A DNA stretch of 60,849 nt from DATLOJ01 sp035536315 (GCA_035536315.1 DATLOJ010000058.1:1-60849), one strand, 5' to 3'. Positions 50,845 through 59,525 are shown, numbered from the stretch's first letter. Notes: generated by a model not told the origin, from the sequence alone. Program-made: numbers and translations.

Positions 50845-51581
50845 TGGGCCGCTTCGAGGGCAAGGTCGTTGCAATCACCGGAGGATCGAAGGGGATCGGC
50901 CGGGCAATAGCCCTCCGCCTTTCGTCAGAGGGGGCCTCCATCGCATTCTCCTGGTTCCGAGATGGAAAAGCCGCGGAGAAGATGCAGATCGAGCTGGAGG
51001 AGCGGGGAGTGCGGGCCGTCGCAGTTCAGGCGTTTCTGGGTGATGAGGATGCTCCGGCAAGGTTCATCGACTCGGCGCGGGCCGAGCTCGGTGAGCCGTC
51101 CATTCTCGTTTCAAATGCCGCCACGGGAGTCCAACGACCGCTCATGAAAATCAAGAAATCCCATTTGGACTGGACGATGGAAACCAATGTCAACGCACTG
51201 CTTCGCTTGGTCCAGGCGGGAGCGGCGTGGGAGTCCATCCTTGCCCTCTCCAGCATGGGTTCTTCCCGAGTGATTCCCAACTACGGTGTTGTCGGAGCCT
51301 CGAAGAGTGCCATCGAAACCTTGATCCGCTACCTGGCCTTCGAGCTTGCTCCGGGCTGCAGAGCGAACACGATTGTTGCAGGGGCAGTCGACACCGACTC
51401 ACTTCGGAAGTTCCCGGCGGCAGAAGCCATCCTCTCAGAAGCCAAAGTAAAAACTCCCGCTGGCCGCGTTGTGCAGCCCGAAGACGTCGCGTCGGTTGCC
51501 GCTTTCCTTCTCTCTGAGGACGCGAGCATGATCACGGGTCAGACGGTAGTGGTCGACGGCGGTTACTCGCTCGTCAGTTAG
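50844..51581 (+). CDS. fabL: Enoyl-ACP reductase, FabL-like (SDR)
   Basis: 245 residues from ATG 50844, sharing one base with the fabF stop (TGATG); TTG 50841 is an alternative. TGGSKGIG binds the cofactor. The catalytic residues are Tyr147 and Lys154 (NYGVVGASKSA), a Tyr-x6-Lys spacing that marks FabL/FabI enoyl reductases rather than the Tyr-x3-Lys of FabG. Ser137-Ser138 (ALSSMGS) and an ENYTTVG-like stretch in Bacillus FabL support this. It would finish the cycle by reducing enoyl-ACP. The 3-hydroxyacyl dehydratase (FabZ/HadAB) is missing from this operon. Confidence 0.8.
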   Translation: MGRFEGKVVAITGGSKGIGRAIALRLSSEGASIAFSWFRDGKAAEKMQIELEERGVRAVAVQAFLGDEDAPARFIDSARAELGEPSILVSNAATGVQRPLMKIKKSHLDWTMETNVNALLRLVQAGAAWESILALSSMGSSRVIPNYGVVGASKSAIETLIRYLAFELAPGCRANTIVAGAVDTDSLRKFPAAEAILSEAKVKTPAGRVVQPEDVASVAAFLLSEDASMITGQTVVVDGGYSLVS

Positions 51582-51600
51582 CCGTTAACTCTTCAGAAGA

Positions 51601-53058
51601 TTAGCGGCGGTGCTGGGGCCCCCGGCGTGCCGGCCTTCGCCCAGATCGCCGAGATGAGCTGTGCCGCGGCTTGTAAGAGACGACTCTGAAGGCAACCTCG
51701 GTTAGAGGGTCCCGCAGGAAAACGCCTAGAGCAATCAAGACCAGGGCCGTAAAGGCCGTGGGCCAGACCGGTACGGGACCCGTGGCCGGCATCGTCCTAC
51801 CGGCAAGGCGAGCCGGCCGCGTGACGGCGGGGGCGACTACCGTGACGGGTGCAGTCGGGCCACCGGCAACCGGGTAACCGCCCTGGGCAGTGCCTCCGAC
51901 ATTGTTCAGGTACTCGCCGGGAACGCCCGAGACATTTACGTCGAAATGAAGGCTCACGCTCCCGCCACCGGGCACATCAAAAGGTCCGTTCCAAACATGC
52001 TGTTGCCCGGTGATTACCGGATCTGCAGTCGTTACCCCCGTGGTGGTTCCAGCCCTGTAGACGAACCCGTCGGGAAGAGCGTCCTCGATGGTGTTCAAAG
52101 TCACGGTTTCGCCATTGGGATTCGAGATCGTGATCGTGTATCCGTTGATCGCGCTCGGAGAAGACGTGGCGCTGTCCGCGGTCTTGGTGGCAGGCAGTGC
52201 CATCCGGCCGATGGGCGAGAAACGTGTGAGGTGCGAGAAAGTTCGAGTCGCCGAGGGATCGATGCTAGCCGACCAGCTGATACCGGCCCCATTGTCCTGC
52301 TCCTGCTCGCACTCACAGGTGTTGGGGAATGCAGTGTGTCCCCCGATCCACTGCCACACCTCGGAGTAGCGAGCCTGGTAGAAGGACGAGCCTGAAGTTA
52401 GGGGCACCCACTCCTCGATGCGGCTATCCGGGACGTTATTGGGGTTGACCGAGCATCCGATGGAGTCTTCCGCAGCATTTCGGAAGCCGAACCCAACATC
52501 AGACCCGGCCAGGAAGCAGTCTCCCGCTCTGTACATGATCAAGTCGGTGACCGTCGTGGTCGTGTTCTCCATGGCGACGTCGGTACGGTAGACCTCCTGC
52601 CCGACAATGTAGCTGTCGGTCTCGGTGATTCGGATTCCCGTCGTTCCGACGTCGACCACAGTCACTACACGGAATGGATTGGCCGCGGTTCCGGCCCCCG
52701 TCACACCTGACTGGCTGACGGGGGTGAAGACGGTTCGGGCACCGAGGCTCCCAGTAGCCGTTGAATCCAGGTTCGCGAAGTCCGGTGAGTACAGCTGGTC
52801 GGCTATGACGACGAAGGTTCCGCAGTCGGCGGGTTCCGTTCCGGGAGAGTAGAACTGGTGCGTCGAGTCCTGGACGTGGTGAACCTGGCATCCGAGAGAG
52901 TTGCCGATGTAAATATGGGACAACGGCCCCGACGATTCGATGATCGCGTGCGGGACGGCAGCGCCGACGAGGGACGGGTTGGCGACTACCAGTAGGAGGG
53001 TAACCGCCAGCAGGGCAGCAGTCCTCACGAAGACGGCAGCCGGCAGTTTCTTAACCAT
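51601..53058 (-). CDS. Surface protein with DUF11-like domain and sortase-type anchor
   Basis: 485 residues from ATG 53058 (AAGGGA upstream). Signal peptide about 6-34 (LLAVTLLLVVANPSLVGA). The central part has many Thr/Ser/Gly and beta strands; residues of about 290-400 look like a DUF11 repeat (ATKTADSATSSPSAINGYTI, DALPDGFVYRAG). The C-terminus has MPATG, a LPxTG-like sorting signal, a hydrophobic stretch (AFTALVLIALGVFL) and an Arg-rich tail, as for sortase substrates. It is convergent with fabL (19-bp gap). The likely role is wall-attached structure or adhesion; the ligand is unknown. Confidence 0.85.
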   Translation of the reverse strand: MVKKLPAAVFVRTAALLAVTLLLVVANPSLVGAAVPHAIIESSGPLSHIYIGNSLGCQVHHVQDSTHQFYSPGTEPADCGTFVVIADQLYSPDFANLDSTATGSLGARTVFTPVSQSGVTGAGTAANPFRVVTVVDVGTTGIRITETDSYIVGQEVYRTDVAMENTTTTVTDLIMYRAGDCFLAGSDVGFGFRNAAEDSIGCSVNPNNVPDSRIEEWVPLTSGSSFYQARYSEVWQWIGGHTAFPNTCECEQEQDNGAGISWSASIDPSATRTFSHLTRFSPIGRMALPATKTADSATSSPSAINGYTITISNPNGETVTLNTIEDALPDGFVYRAGTTTGVTTADPVITGQQHVWNGPFDVPGGGSVSLHFDVNVSGVPGEYLNNVGGTAQGGYPVAGGPTAPVTVVAPAVTRPARLAGRTMPATGPVPVWPTAFTALVLIALGVFLRDPLTEVAFRVVSYKPRHSSSRRSGRRPARRGPQHRR

Positions 53059-53143
53059 TGAATGGATCCCTTCGCTCCCCGGGCTTGGACCGCAGGAGAA
53101 TACTCGAAAACTCTGCCGACGCGGCGAATTGTCTCGAATTCTC
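53059..53143. other. Upstream region of the surface-protein gene
   Basis: 85 bp between the surface-protein start and the palindromic element. It holds the ribosome site next to 53058. No clear -35/-10 pair could be assigned. Confidence 0.4.
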
Positions 53144-53306
53144 AGTGCTCCGTCAGGTGACGTTGGTGATGTTAGGGCGGATGCAGGGGTTTCGTCAGGC
53201 AAGCCGCAGGGAGCCCGCATACCAAAAGGTATGTGGGCGACCGAGAACGCAGCATGGCGGAAGCCTGCGCCGCACCAACGCGGCGAACGTCGCCTGACGG
53301 AGCACT
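53144..53306. mobile_element. 163-bp imperfect palindromic element with 21-bp terminal inverted repeats
   Basis: The ends 53144-53164 and 53286-53306 are inverted repeats matching at 20 of 21 positions (left begins AGTGCTCCGTCAGG). The middle is symmetrical about the same centre (53225): 53213-53223 and 53228-53238 form an 11-bp stem with an AAAA loop. The stretches between also pair in part. The size, end repeats and whole-length symmetry resemble MITE, ERIC or NEMIS-type elements. There is no gene inside. I see no clear target-site duplication. Its right end lies 22 bp before typA, so it fills the typA promoter region. Confidence 0.65.
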
Positions 53307-53328
53307 AGCCAGCGGCTAACCTGCCTGT

Positions 53329-55161
53329 ATGACAGGTAACCGCAGGGCCAGAAACGACGTCAGGAACGTGGCGATCATCGCCCACGTGGACCATGGGAAA
53401 ACGACCCTGGTCGACGCGATGCTCCGCCAGTCCGGGGTCTACCGGGAAAACCAGCAAGTTGTCGACAGGGTCATGGATTCCATGGATCAGGAGCGCGAAC
53501 GAGGCATAACGATCCTTGCCAAGCAGACCGCGGTCCGATTCGACGACATTCAGATAAACATCTGCGACACCCCCGGGCATGCCGATTTCGGAGGAGAGGT
53601 GGAGCGAACACTTCTGATGGTGGATTCGGCCCTCCTTCTGGTCGACGCCAGCGAAGGTCCCCTCCCACAGACCCGCTATGTGCTTCGCAAGGCCCTTGCC
53701 CGGAACCTGCCCGTCATCCCAGTTATCAACAAGATCGACCGGCCCGACGCGCGCATCTCGGAGGTGCTCAACGAGGTCTACGACCTTCTCATCGACCTCG
53801 ATGCAAACGAGGCCCAGATCGAGCTGCCGGTTGTCTATACGAATGCGAGGCTGGGGACCGCGACGCTCGACATCGACGCGCCGGGATCCGACCTTCGTCC
53901 GCTATTCGAGGTCATCTCGCAGGTGACTCCACCACCTGTCTACGAAGTGGACACCCCTTTTCAGTTTCTCGTGACTAACCTCGCAGCGGACTCCTATGTG
54001 GGAAGGCTGGCCGTCGGTCGCGTTTGGAACGGCTCAGCGAAGACCGGCGATACAGTCACAATCTGCAAGCGTGACGGCACTCTCGAGAGCGCGCGCATTA
54101 CGAAGATGCTTGCTCACACAGGGCTTGCCTACGACGAGATCGAGTCGGTGGGTCCCGGAGACATCTGCTCCATCGCGGGCCTCGGCGACGTAACGATCGG
54201 CGAGACGGTAGCCGACGCCGCAGACCCTCGGGCCCTTCCGGTCATGGAGATCGACGAGCCCACCCTGCGCATGACATTCGGAGTCAACACCTCTCCGTTG
54301 TCGGGCCGCGAAGGGAAGTTCGTGACCAGCAGGCACCTTCAGGCAAGACTCGACCGCGAAATCCTCGGCAACGTATCGATAAGGGTGATTCCTACCGACT
54401 CACCCGAGGTCATCGAAGTTAGGGGAAGAGGTGAGCTTCAGCTCGCGATCCTGATCGAGTCGATGCGACGCGAGGGGTACGAGCTGGAAGTGTCGAAGCC
54501 AGAGGTGATTACAAAGACAATCGATGGCAAGTTGCACGAGCCGATGGAGGACGTGGTTTTAGATCTGCCCGAACAGTTTTTTGGGGTGGTAAGTCAGTCC
54601 TTGGCACTGCGGAAGGGCAGGCTCACCAACATGGTCAATCACGGAAGTGGCTGGCTGCGAGCGGAGTTTCGCATCCCCGCCCGGGGTCTGATCGGATTCC
54701 GATCGGAGATGCTCACAGAAACTCGTGGGACCGCAATCATCCATAGCGTCTTTGCAGGGTATGCCCCGTGGGCCGGAGATGTCACCCACAGGATCACCGG
54801 AGTGCTGGTTGCCGACCGGCTGGGGAAAACGACCTCTTACGCTTTGTATGACCTGCAAGAGCGCGGGGAGCTCTTCGTTGGCCCCGGCGTCGAGGTTTAC
54901 GAGGGGATGATCGTCGGTGAGAACGCCCGAACGGAAGACATGAACGTCAACCCCACTAAAGAGAAGAAAAAGACGAACATTCGAACGCACGCGGCCGACG
55001 AAGCTTTGAGACTCGTCCCGTTTCGAATCATGTCCCTCGAGCAGTCCCTCGAGTTCATAGCAGCGGATGAGCTCGTCGAGATAACGCCCCAGAACATTCG
55101 ACTGAGAAAGAGGGAGCTCGACCAGCGAAAGAGATTAAGAGCTGCTCATCGATCTGGATAG
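53329..55161 (+). CDS. typA: Ribosome-associated GTPase TypA/BipA
   Basis: 610 residues, full length. The G motifs are AHVDHGKTTLVDAM (G1), a GITI G2 loop after a Glu-Arg pair, DTPGHADFGGEVERTL (G3), NKIDRPDAR (G4), followed by EF-G-like domains and the specific C-terminal domain (SLEFIAADELVEITP, RLRKRELDQRKR). It acts on the ribosome in assembly and stress response. ATG 53329 has no ribosome site and starts 22 bp after the palindromic element, so its promoter may lie inside that element. The end overlaps the convergent NTF2-like gene by 27 bp. Confidence 0.97.
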   Translation: MTGNRRARNDVRNVAIIAHVDHGKTTLVDAMLRQSGVYRENQQVVDRVMDSMDQERERGITILAKQTAVRFDDIQINICDTPGHADFGGEVERTLLMVDSALLLVDASEGPLPQTRYVLRKALARNLPVIPVINKIDRPDARISEVLNEVYDLLIDLDANEAQIELPVVYTNARLGTATLDIDAPGSDLRPLFEVISQVTPPPVYEVDTPFQFLVTNLAADSYVGRLAVGRVWNGSAKTGDTVTICKRDGTLESARITKMLAHTGLAYDEIESVGPGDICSIAGLGDVTIGETVADAADPRALPVMEIDEPTLRMTFGVNTSPLSGREGKFVTSRHLQARLDREILGNVSIRVIPTDSPEVIEVRGRGELQLAILIESMRREGYELEVSKPEVITKTIDGKLHEPMEDVVLDLPEQFFGVVSQSLALRKGRLTNMVNHGSGWLRAEFRIPARGLIGFRSEMLTETRGTAIIHSVFAGYAPWAGDVTHRITGVLVADRLGKTTSYALYDLQERGELFVGPGVEVYEGMIVGENARTEDMNVNPTKEKKKTNIRTHAADEALRLVPFRIMSLEQSLEFIAADELVEITPQNIRLRKRELDQRKRLRAAHRSG

Positions 55162-55611
55162 CTGAGCTCTTGCCTGGCTCTGCACCTTCGACCTGACAAT
55201 GGGCGTCCACCCGAGCAGGATGCCAACCGGCCCCAGTGCCATCCTCGACCACTTGTAAAAGTCGAAGGTGTCGGTGTGCTTGATGATCTTTCCATCCTCG
55301 AACTCGAACGCCGACCGGATTCGGTTGTGGACGTTGCGCCCTCCGGGGGGGAATGAGTAGCGAGCCTCCCAGCTTGCCGAACCGGAACTCTCCGTTGTTT
55401 CTAGCTCGCCGTACTCAACCTGCAGGTCCGAGCCCGGCCGGCAGAACATCTTCCACATCGCCCCGGCTTCGTCCGCGCTCAGTTTCGGAAATACCGGATC
55501 GCTGAAGACGGCGTCGGGGTGATAGCAGCTCGCCATCGCATCCCCGTCCCCCTTTTTGAAGGATGAGAAAAACGTCTCGATCAGGTCCTTGTTTTGCTCA
55601 GCCTGTGACAT
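55135..55611 (-). CDS. NTF2/SnoaL-like domain protein
   Basis: 158 residues. The SnoaL/NTF2-like fold is indicated by LIETFFSSFKKGDGDAMASC, HPDAVFSDPVFPKLSADEAG and FEFEDGKIIKHTDTFDFYKW. These small cone-shaped domains act as isomerases, cyclases or ligand carriers. The first ATG overlaps the flavoprotein stop by 14 nt. It is the last gene in the four-gene operon and overlaps the end of typA, which comes from the other side. Confidence 0.88.
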   Translation of the reverse strand: MSQAEQNKDLIETFFSSFKKGDGDAMASCYHPDAVFSDPVFPKLSADEAGAMWKMFCRPGSDLQVEYGELETTESSGSASWEARYSFPPGGRNVHNRIRSAFEFEDGKIIKHTDTFDFYKWSRMALGPVGILLGWTPIVRSKVQSQARAQLSRSMSSS

Positions 55612-57085
55612 CTTTGAGTACCGAGGTCAGGTGACGTTTATTTTCGGGGGTGGCGAAGTCCAGCATCAGGTCGGACTCACCTATTACTTCATCCACTCTA
55701 CTGCCCGACCGCACGTAAAAGACCGGACTCGGCACCCCCTCGACGGACGTGACTGCAACGGCCACGCCGTCAGGACGGTCGTAGTCCACAAAGTGCGCAA
55801 GAGGGTGGATGCCCTCGTCCACGAGTCCTTGCTTCTTGTCGAAGCCAACGACTCGCGCCAGATACATCTTTTGATTCCACAGTTCCGGCCCCCGTGTGGC
55901 CTCGTCCAGAAGGAAGTCGACCAGGTCGGAACCTTTGACTGGAGTGCGCTTAGGGGTCTGTCCGAACTGTCTCTGAGCAATATGCGAGGCAAGGATGCGG
56001 GTGCAGTAGCGGAACGCATGCACGGCCGCGCCGCCAGGCCCGCGCATACCCACCGCGCCCTGGGTTATCGACCCCGTGAAGTAGATCCCGGGGACTGACG
56101 CACTCTCCCAGTAGGGAGTTTGGCCGGGAAGCCGCCCCCCTGAAAATGTGGCTACTCCAATATCAGGCAGGTCCTGCAGAGGAGCAGATACTCCGGTGGT
56201 TGCCACCGCCGCGTCGAAATCGAGAGACAGCTCCCAGTTAGCCATCGAGCCCCTTAGAGATACGCGAAACCCCTCATGCATTTTTTCGATGCGTTCCGTC
56301 GATGCATCGAGAATCGTGACCGTCCTCCCGCCGATGGCGTAGTCCTCGAGCGGCTGGGTGTACCTGGCGCGCAAACCCGCGAGGGATCTCTCAACAACGG
56401 AGAGCTTTACCTCACTTGGGGACGACAGGACCATGCTCTTGGCCCATGGAAGGAGCCCGTCCGCAACTTCGAAGGCAGAGGTCGCTTTGCCGAGAATGTA
56501 GAGACTTTTACCTGCGTAGGTCTTTGGGGGGCCCATCTCGATGTAATGAGGAATGTCTTCTATTCCCGGGATGTTCGGAGGCTTCCACGGCTCGGCAACA
56601 CCGACTCCGAAAACGGCCACTCTGCAGGAGTAATCACCCTCCGAGGTTTTGATTACGAATCCGTTTTCGTTTCGCTCGGTCCCCTCCCAAGTGCATCCGT
56701 ACCGGACCTGGATCTTGTTCTTTTCTGCGTATGTCGTTATCGCTTTGTGCATCTCTTCGCGTGATGGGAACTCCGAGGTGCCATCCATGAACTGCCCTAC
56801 CCCCACCCAGTCGGCGGGGTCGTCGGCCAGGAGGCTGTTCCAATCGAACCACTCGTACTCTCGAGTTCCCTCTTTTACGGGTGCGTACGGCTTGGTCCAG
56901 CTGACGAGCCGGTCGAACAAAGGAAATTGGCGGAACATTCCGCCCGGTTCCTCATCCTTGGAGATGACGGCATGTTCGATGCCGTGGCGGCGGAGAAAGT
57001 AGCTGGTCTGTAATCCGCCCGGCCCGCTGCCCACAACCACAACCGGATAGTCCCCCGGCGGAAAGGGGCGGTCTACGGGCGCCAC
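55598..57085 (-). CDS. FAD-dependent pyridine nucleotide oxidoreductase (flavin monooxygenase-like)
   Basis: 495 residues. Rossmann motif VVVVGSGPGGLQTSYFLRR (about 15-33) for FAD, and a second nucleotide site with SLYILGKATSAFEVAD. TGSITQGAVGMRGPGGAAVHAF near the C-terminus closes the flavin site. The pattern fits the large flavin-monooxygenase/thioredoxin-reductase-like group, with a C-terminal extension of unknown function (about 370-495). It is co-transcribed with a cNMP-binding protein and an NTF2-like protein. The substrate is unknown. Confidence 0.88.
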   Translation of the reverse strand: MAPVDRPFPPGDYPVVVVGSGPGGLQTSYFLRRHGIEHAVISKDEEPGGMFRQFPLFDRLVSWTKPYAPVKEGTREYEWFDWNSLLADDPADWVGVGQFMDGTSEFPSREEMHKAITTYAEKNKIQVRYGCTWEGTERNENGFVIKTSEGDYSCRVAVFGVGVAEPWKPPNIPGIEDIPHYIEMGPPKTYAGKSLYILGKATSAFEVADGLLPWAKSMVLSSPSEVKLSVVERSLAGLRARYTQPLEDYAIGGRTVTILDASTERIEKMHEGFRVSLRGSMANWELSLDFDAAVATTGVSAPLQDLPDIGVATFSGGRLPGQTPYWESASVPGIYFTGSITQGAVGMRGPGGAAVHAFRYCTRILASHIAQRQFGQTPKRTPVKGSDLVDFLLDEATRGPELWNQKMYLARVVGFDKKQGLVDEGIHPLAHFVDYDRPDGVAVAVTSVEGVPSPVFYVRSGSRVDEVIGESDLMLDFATPENKRHLTSVLKDVTG

Positions 57086-57495
57086 TCGAGGGTCTGCCGG
57101 AGCCGCCCAGTCTCAACTTTAAGCATCCGAAACATCAGTTCCGGAAACGAGACGAGAAGCTGGTGAAGGTCCGAACCCGGCAGCGTCATGCACCGCAGGA
57201 ACGTGAGTGAGACCACGTCCGCGGTTGCGGGTTCGTCGAGGAGAACCGCTACTTCTCCAAAGAAGTCTCCGCGTCCAAGCTTCGTCCGCGATACGCCGTC
57301 GATTCGCACCTCGGCCTCGCCCTCGACTATCAGGTAAAAGTCGGGATGAGAGAATCCTTGCCTCAGAACTCTTTGTCCCTGAGGAAAAGAGACCTCCTCG
57401 CATGTGTGCGCTACCGCCTCGATTTGAGGACGCGAAAGGTCGGCAAAGAGCGCTAGAGACGCGAGCACGTCAGTCAGGTCCTGATCCGCCTTCAT
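57073..57495 (-). CDS. Cyclic nucleotide-binding domain protein, degenerate
   Basis: 140 residues from ATG 57495 (AAGGAAG site). The cNMP-binding beta-roll is recognisable (LFADLSRPQIEAVAHTC, FYLIVEGEAEVRI, GRGDFFGEVAVLLDEPATADV). The phosphate-binding cassette normally contains Arg before Thr/Ser-Ala (R-S/T-A); here it is PATA, lacking the Arg. No helix-turn-helix follows, so it is not a CRP regulator. It may be a scaffold or a sensor for the flavoprotein encoded next. ATG overlaps the lectin-like gene stop (ATGA), and its stop overlaps the flavoprotein start by 13 nt. Confidence 0.85.
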   Translation of the reverse strand: MKADQDLTDVLASLALFADLSRPQIEAVAHTCEEVSFPQGQRVLRQGFSHPDFYLIVEGEAEVRIDGVSRTKLGRGDFFGEVAVLLDEPATADVVSLTFLRCMTLPGSDLHQLLVSFPELMFRMLKVETGRLRQTLEWRP

Positions 57496-57926
57496 TCGCT
57501 TCCTTTCTCGAGAACCGAATACCAAAGCTCATCATCCGCGCCGCGCACGAATAGATCGAGCCGGCCCGCGCTCCATGTGCAGGCCACCGACTTAGGATCG
57601 ACTGGAGCACCCGCGACGGGGTGCCATTTGCCCCACGAGCCGTCGTAAACCAAGTGGCGCAGGACACCATCGCTGCCAATGCCAAAAACGTCTATTTGAT
57701 TCGCATCAAGGGCGGCCGCCGCCGGATCGCCTCGAAAGTCGCTCCCGTGCGAGTACCACGGATGCCAGGCCTTGCCGTCCCAGTAGGTGCTTCCGAGCTC
57801 GCCCGTGCCTTTTACGCCAAATACCTGTACTTCTCCCTTGGTACCCCACGACGCAGCGGATGGACGCGAGCCGAGGTCGCTGGTGAGCGAGCTCCATCCG
57901 TCTTCCTGAGGTGACTCAGAGTTCAT
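57492..57926 (-). CDS. Lectin-like repeat protein (PLL/DUF346-type)
   Basis: 144 residues. Three repeats with the pattern 'sa..sw..gevqvFg.kgtgeL...yWdGkaWhpW': SRPSAASWGTKGEVQVFGV, a second with NQIDVFGIGSDGVLRHLVYD, a third with GRLDLFVRGADDELWYSV. They are like the blades of the Photorhabdus lectin/tachylectin propellers. The protein is shorter than a full propeller and would need to assemble as an oligomer. No signal peptide is visible, so it would be cytoplasmic, which is odd for a lectin. It is first in the four-gene operon. Confidence 0.72.
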   Translation of the reverse strand: MNSESPQEDGWSSLTSDLGSRPSAASWGTKGEVQVFGVKGTGELGSTYWDGKAWHPWYSHGSDFRGDPAAAALDANQIDVFGIGSDGVLRHLVYDGSWGKWHPVAGAPVDPKSVACTWSAGRLDLFVRGADDELWYSVLEKGSE

Positions 57927-57967
57927 ATATCGCAGCCTAATACGTGGCCTCAGGCGAGAATTGCGCC

Positions 57968-59521
57968 GTGAGCCAGCGGACGGGAGGATCGACTCTGCGA
58001 AAGTTGGCGGAGGCTACTCCCCCATCACGGGATCGGTACGTTGATTTGCTTCGGGCCTTCAGCATCTGCGTAGTTGTTTTGGGCCACTGGCTGATCGCGA
58101 TTATCTACATCGCCGACGGGAAGGTCACCGGCGAAAACGCGCTCCACGTCGTTCCGGGCCTCTGGCTCGCGACCTGGGTGCTTCAGGTCATGCCGTTGTT
58201 TTTCTTCGTCGGCGGGTTTTCGAATCTTGTGACTATCGATGCGACCAAAAGACGCGGTGGGGCGTACGCCGACTTCATTCATGGACGCGTTTTGAGGCTG
58301 ATGAAGCCAACGGCGGTGATGCTCGCTTTTTGGATACCGATAAGCATCGGCGTTGATTTACTTTCGCGAGTCGGCGACCGGACACTCGAGCTCGCTACCG
58401 GGGTTCTCACCCGGCCCCTTTGGTTCATCGGGATCTACCTGATCATGATTGCTCTGGCCCCTCCGATGCTCTCGATGCACAGGCGCTTCGGCTGGAAAGT
58501 TCTTGCGGTAATGGTGGGCGGTGCCGCGCTGGTCGACGTACTTGCCATTGGAGTCGGTCTGGACTCGGTCGCTTACGTCAACTTTGCCTTCGTCTGGCTC
58601 TTCGTTCATCAGCTCGGATTTTTCTATGCAGACGGAACTCTATTGAGACTCGGACGTCCGGTTCTATGGATCATGGCGGCCGGTGGACTCGTAGCTTTGA
58701 TCGTCCTGACGACATCGGGAATCTACTCGCCCTCGATGGTTGGCCTGCGCGCCGAGCGCTCCAACACAAACCCTCCGACCATTGTCATCATCGCCCTGAC
58801 CGTTTGGCAGGCGGGCCTTGCGATGCTTCTGCGGCCCGCGCTTTCCCGTTGGCTCGAAAACATCGGAGTTTGGTCGAAAGTCATCGGCCTCAACGTGGTC
58901 ATCATGACGATGTTCCTGTGGCATCAGACCGCGATGCTCCTTGCGGTCGCCGTCCTTTATCCGTTGGGGTTTCCGCAGCCCATTGCTGGAACCGCCGAAT
59001 GGTGGGCGGTCCGTCCGATGTGGGTCGCGGCCCTCGCCGTCTTTCTTGCAGTCCTTGTCGCGATTTGGGGCCGCTTCGAACGCGGGGGCCGGTCGGAGAT
59101 GGTCAAGTACGGAGGCGGGCATGGACTTGCCCGAAATACTTCTTCCGTAGTTGGGACGACTCTGATCCTTATCGGCATCCTTGGATTCGCCGTCTCGGGC
59201 TTCGAGGCTTTCGCCTCACCCAACGGAGATCAGCTTGTATTTCTCGAGGTCAATCCGCTTCAGAACGTCGTCCACTTGATAATCGGGTGGTTGCTGGTTA
59301 GAGAGTCGCTCGAGGATCCCGCCGCCGGCGCGATCGCCGGAGCACTTCGCATCATGTCAATAGCCGCCGCAGCCCTGCTGTTTCCGGGAAGGGCCATCGC
59401 CTCCGCCCTCGCGCTCGAGATGCCCGGTGTCCTTCTATATCTGTTCCTTGCAGCTGCCTTGCTGGTGGCAGTGGTCCTAAGTGGTCGCAGCCGCTCCCAA
59501 GCCGCGGCCGGACTCAGCTGA
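57968..59521 (+). CDS. Membrane acyltransferase (acyltransferase 3 family) with a C-terminal membrane extension
   Basis: 517 residues from GTG 57968. The acyltransferase 3 signature is RDRYVDLLRAFSICVVVLGHW with the conserved Arg and His. FFFVGGFSN, HGRVLRLMKP and the later FLWHQTAMLLA fit. About ten membrane segments follow the usual order. After about residue 380 there is an extra membrane part with LEVNPLQNVVHLIIGWLLV, which recalls DUF4383. The enzyme would move acyl groups to an outer-surface sugar or lipid. The upstream GTG 57944 gives eight more residues without a ribosome site. The gene is divergent from the lectin-like gene. Confidence 0.88.
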   Translation: MSQRTGGSTLRKLAEATPPSRDRYVDLLRAFSICVVVLGHWLIAIIYIADGKVTGENALHVVPGLWLATWVLQVMPLFFFVGGFSNLVTIDATKRRGGAYADFIHGRVLRLMKPTAVMLAFWIPISIGVDLLSRVGDRTLELATGVLTRPLWFIGIYLIMIALAPPMLSMHRRFGWKVLAVMVGGAALVDVLAIGVGLDSVAYVNFAFVWLFVHQLGFFYADGTLLRLGRPVLWIMAAGGLVALIVLTTSGIYSPSMVGLRAERSNTNPPTIVIIALTVWQAGLAMLLRPALSRWLENIGVWSKVIGLNVVIMTMFLWHQTAMLLAVAVLYPLGFPQPIAGTAEWWAVRPMWVAALAVFLAVLVAIWGRFERGGRSEMVKYGGGHGLARNTSSVVGTTLILIGILGFAVSGFEAFASPNGDQLVFLEVNPLQNVVHLIIGWLLVRESLEDPAAGAIAGALRIMSIAAAALLFPGRAIASALALEMPGVLLYLFLAAALLVAVVLSGRSRSQAAAGLS

Positions 59522-59525
59522 GGCT

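Noticed and set aside
55627..55639. A second copy of the palindromic element end
   Set aside because: Only 13 bases match; they lie inside a conserved coding frame and no partner repeat is nearby.
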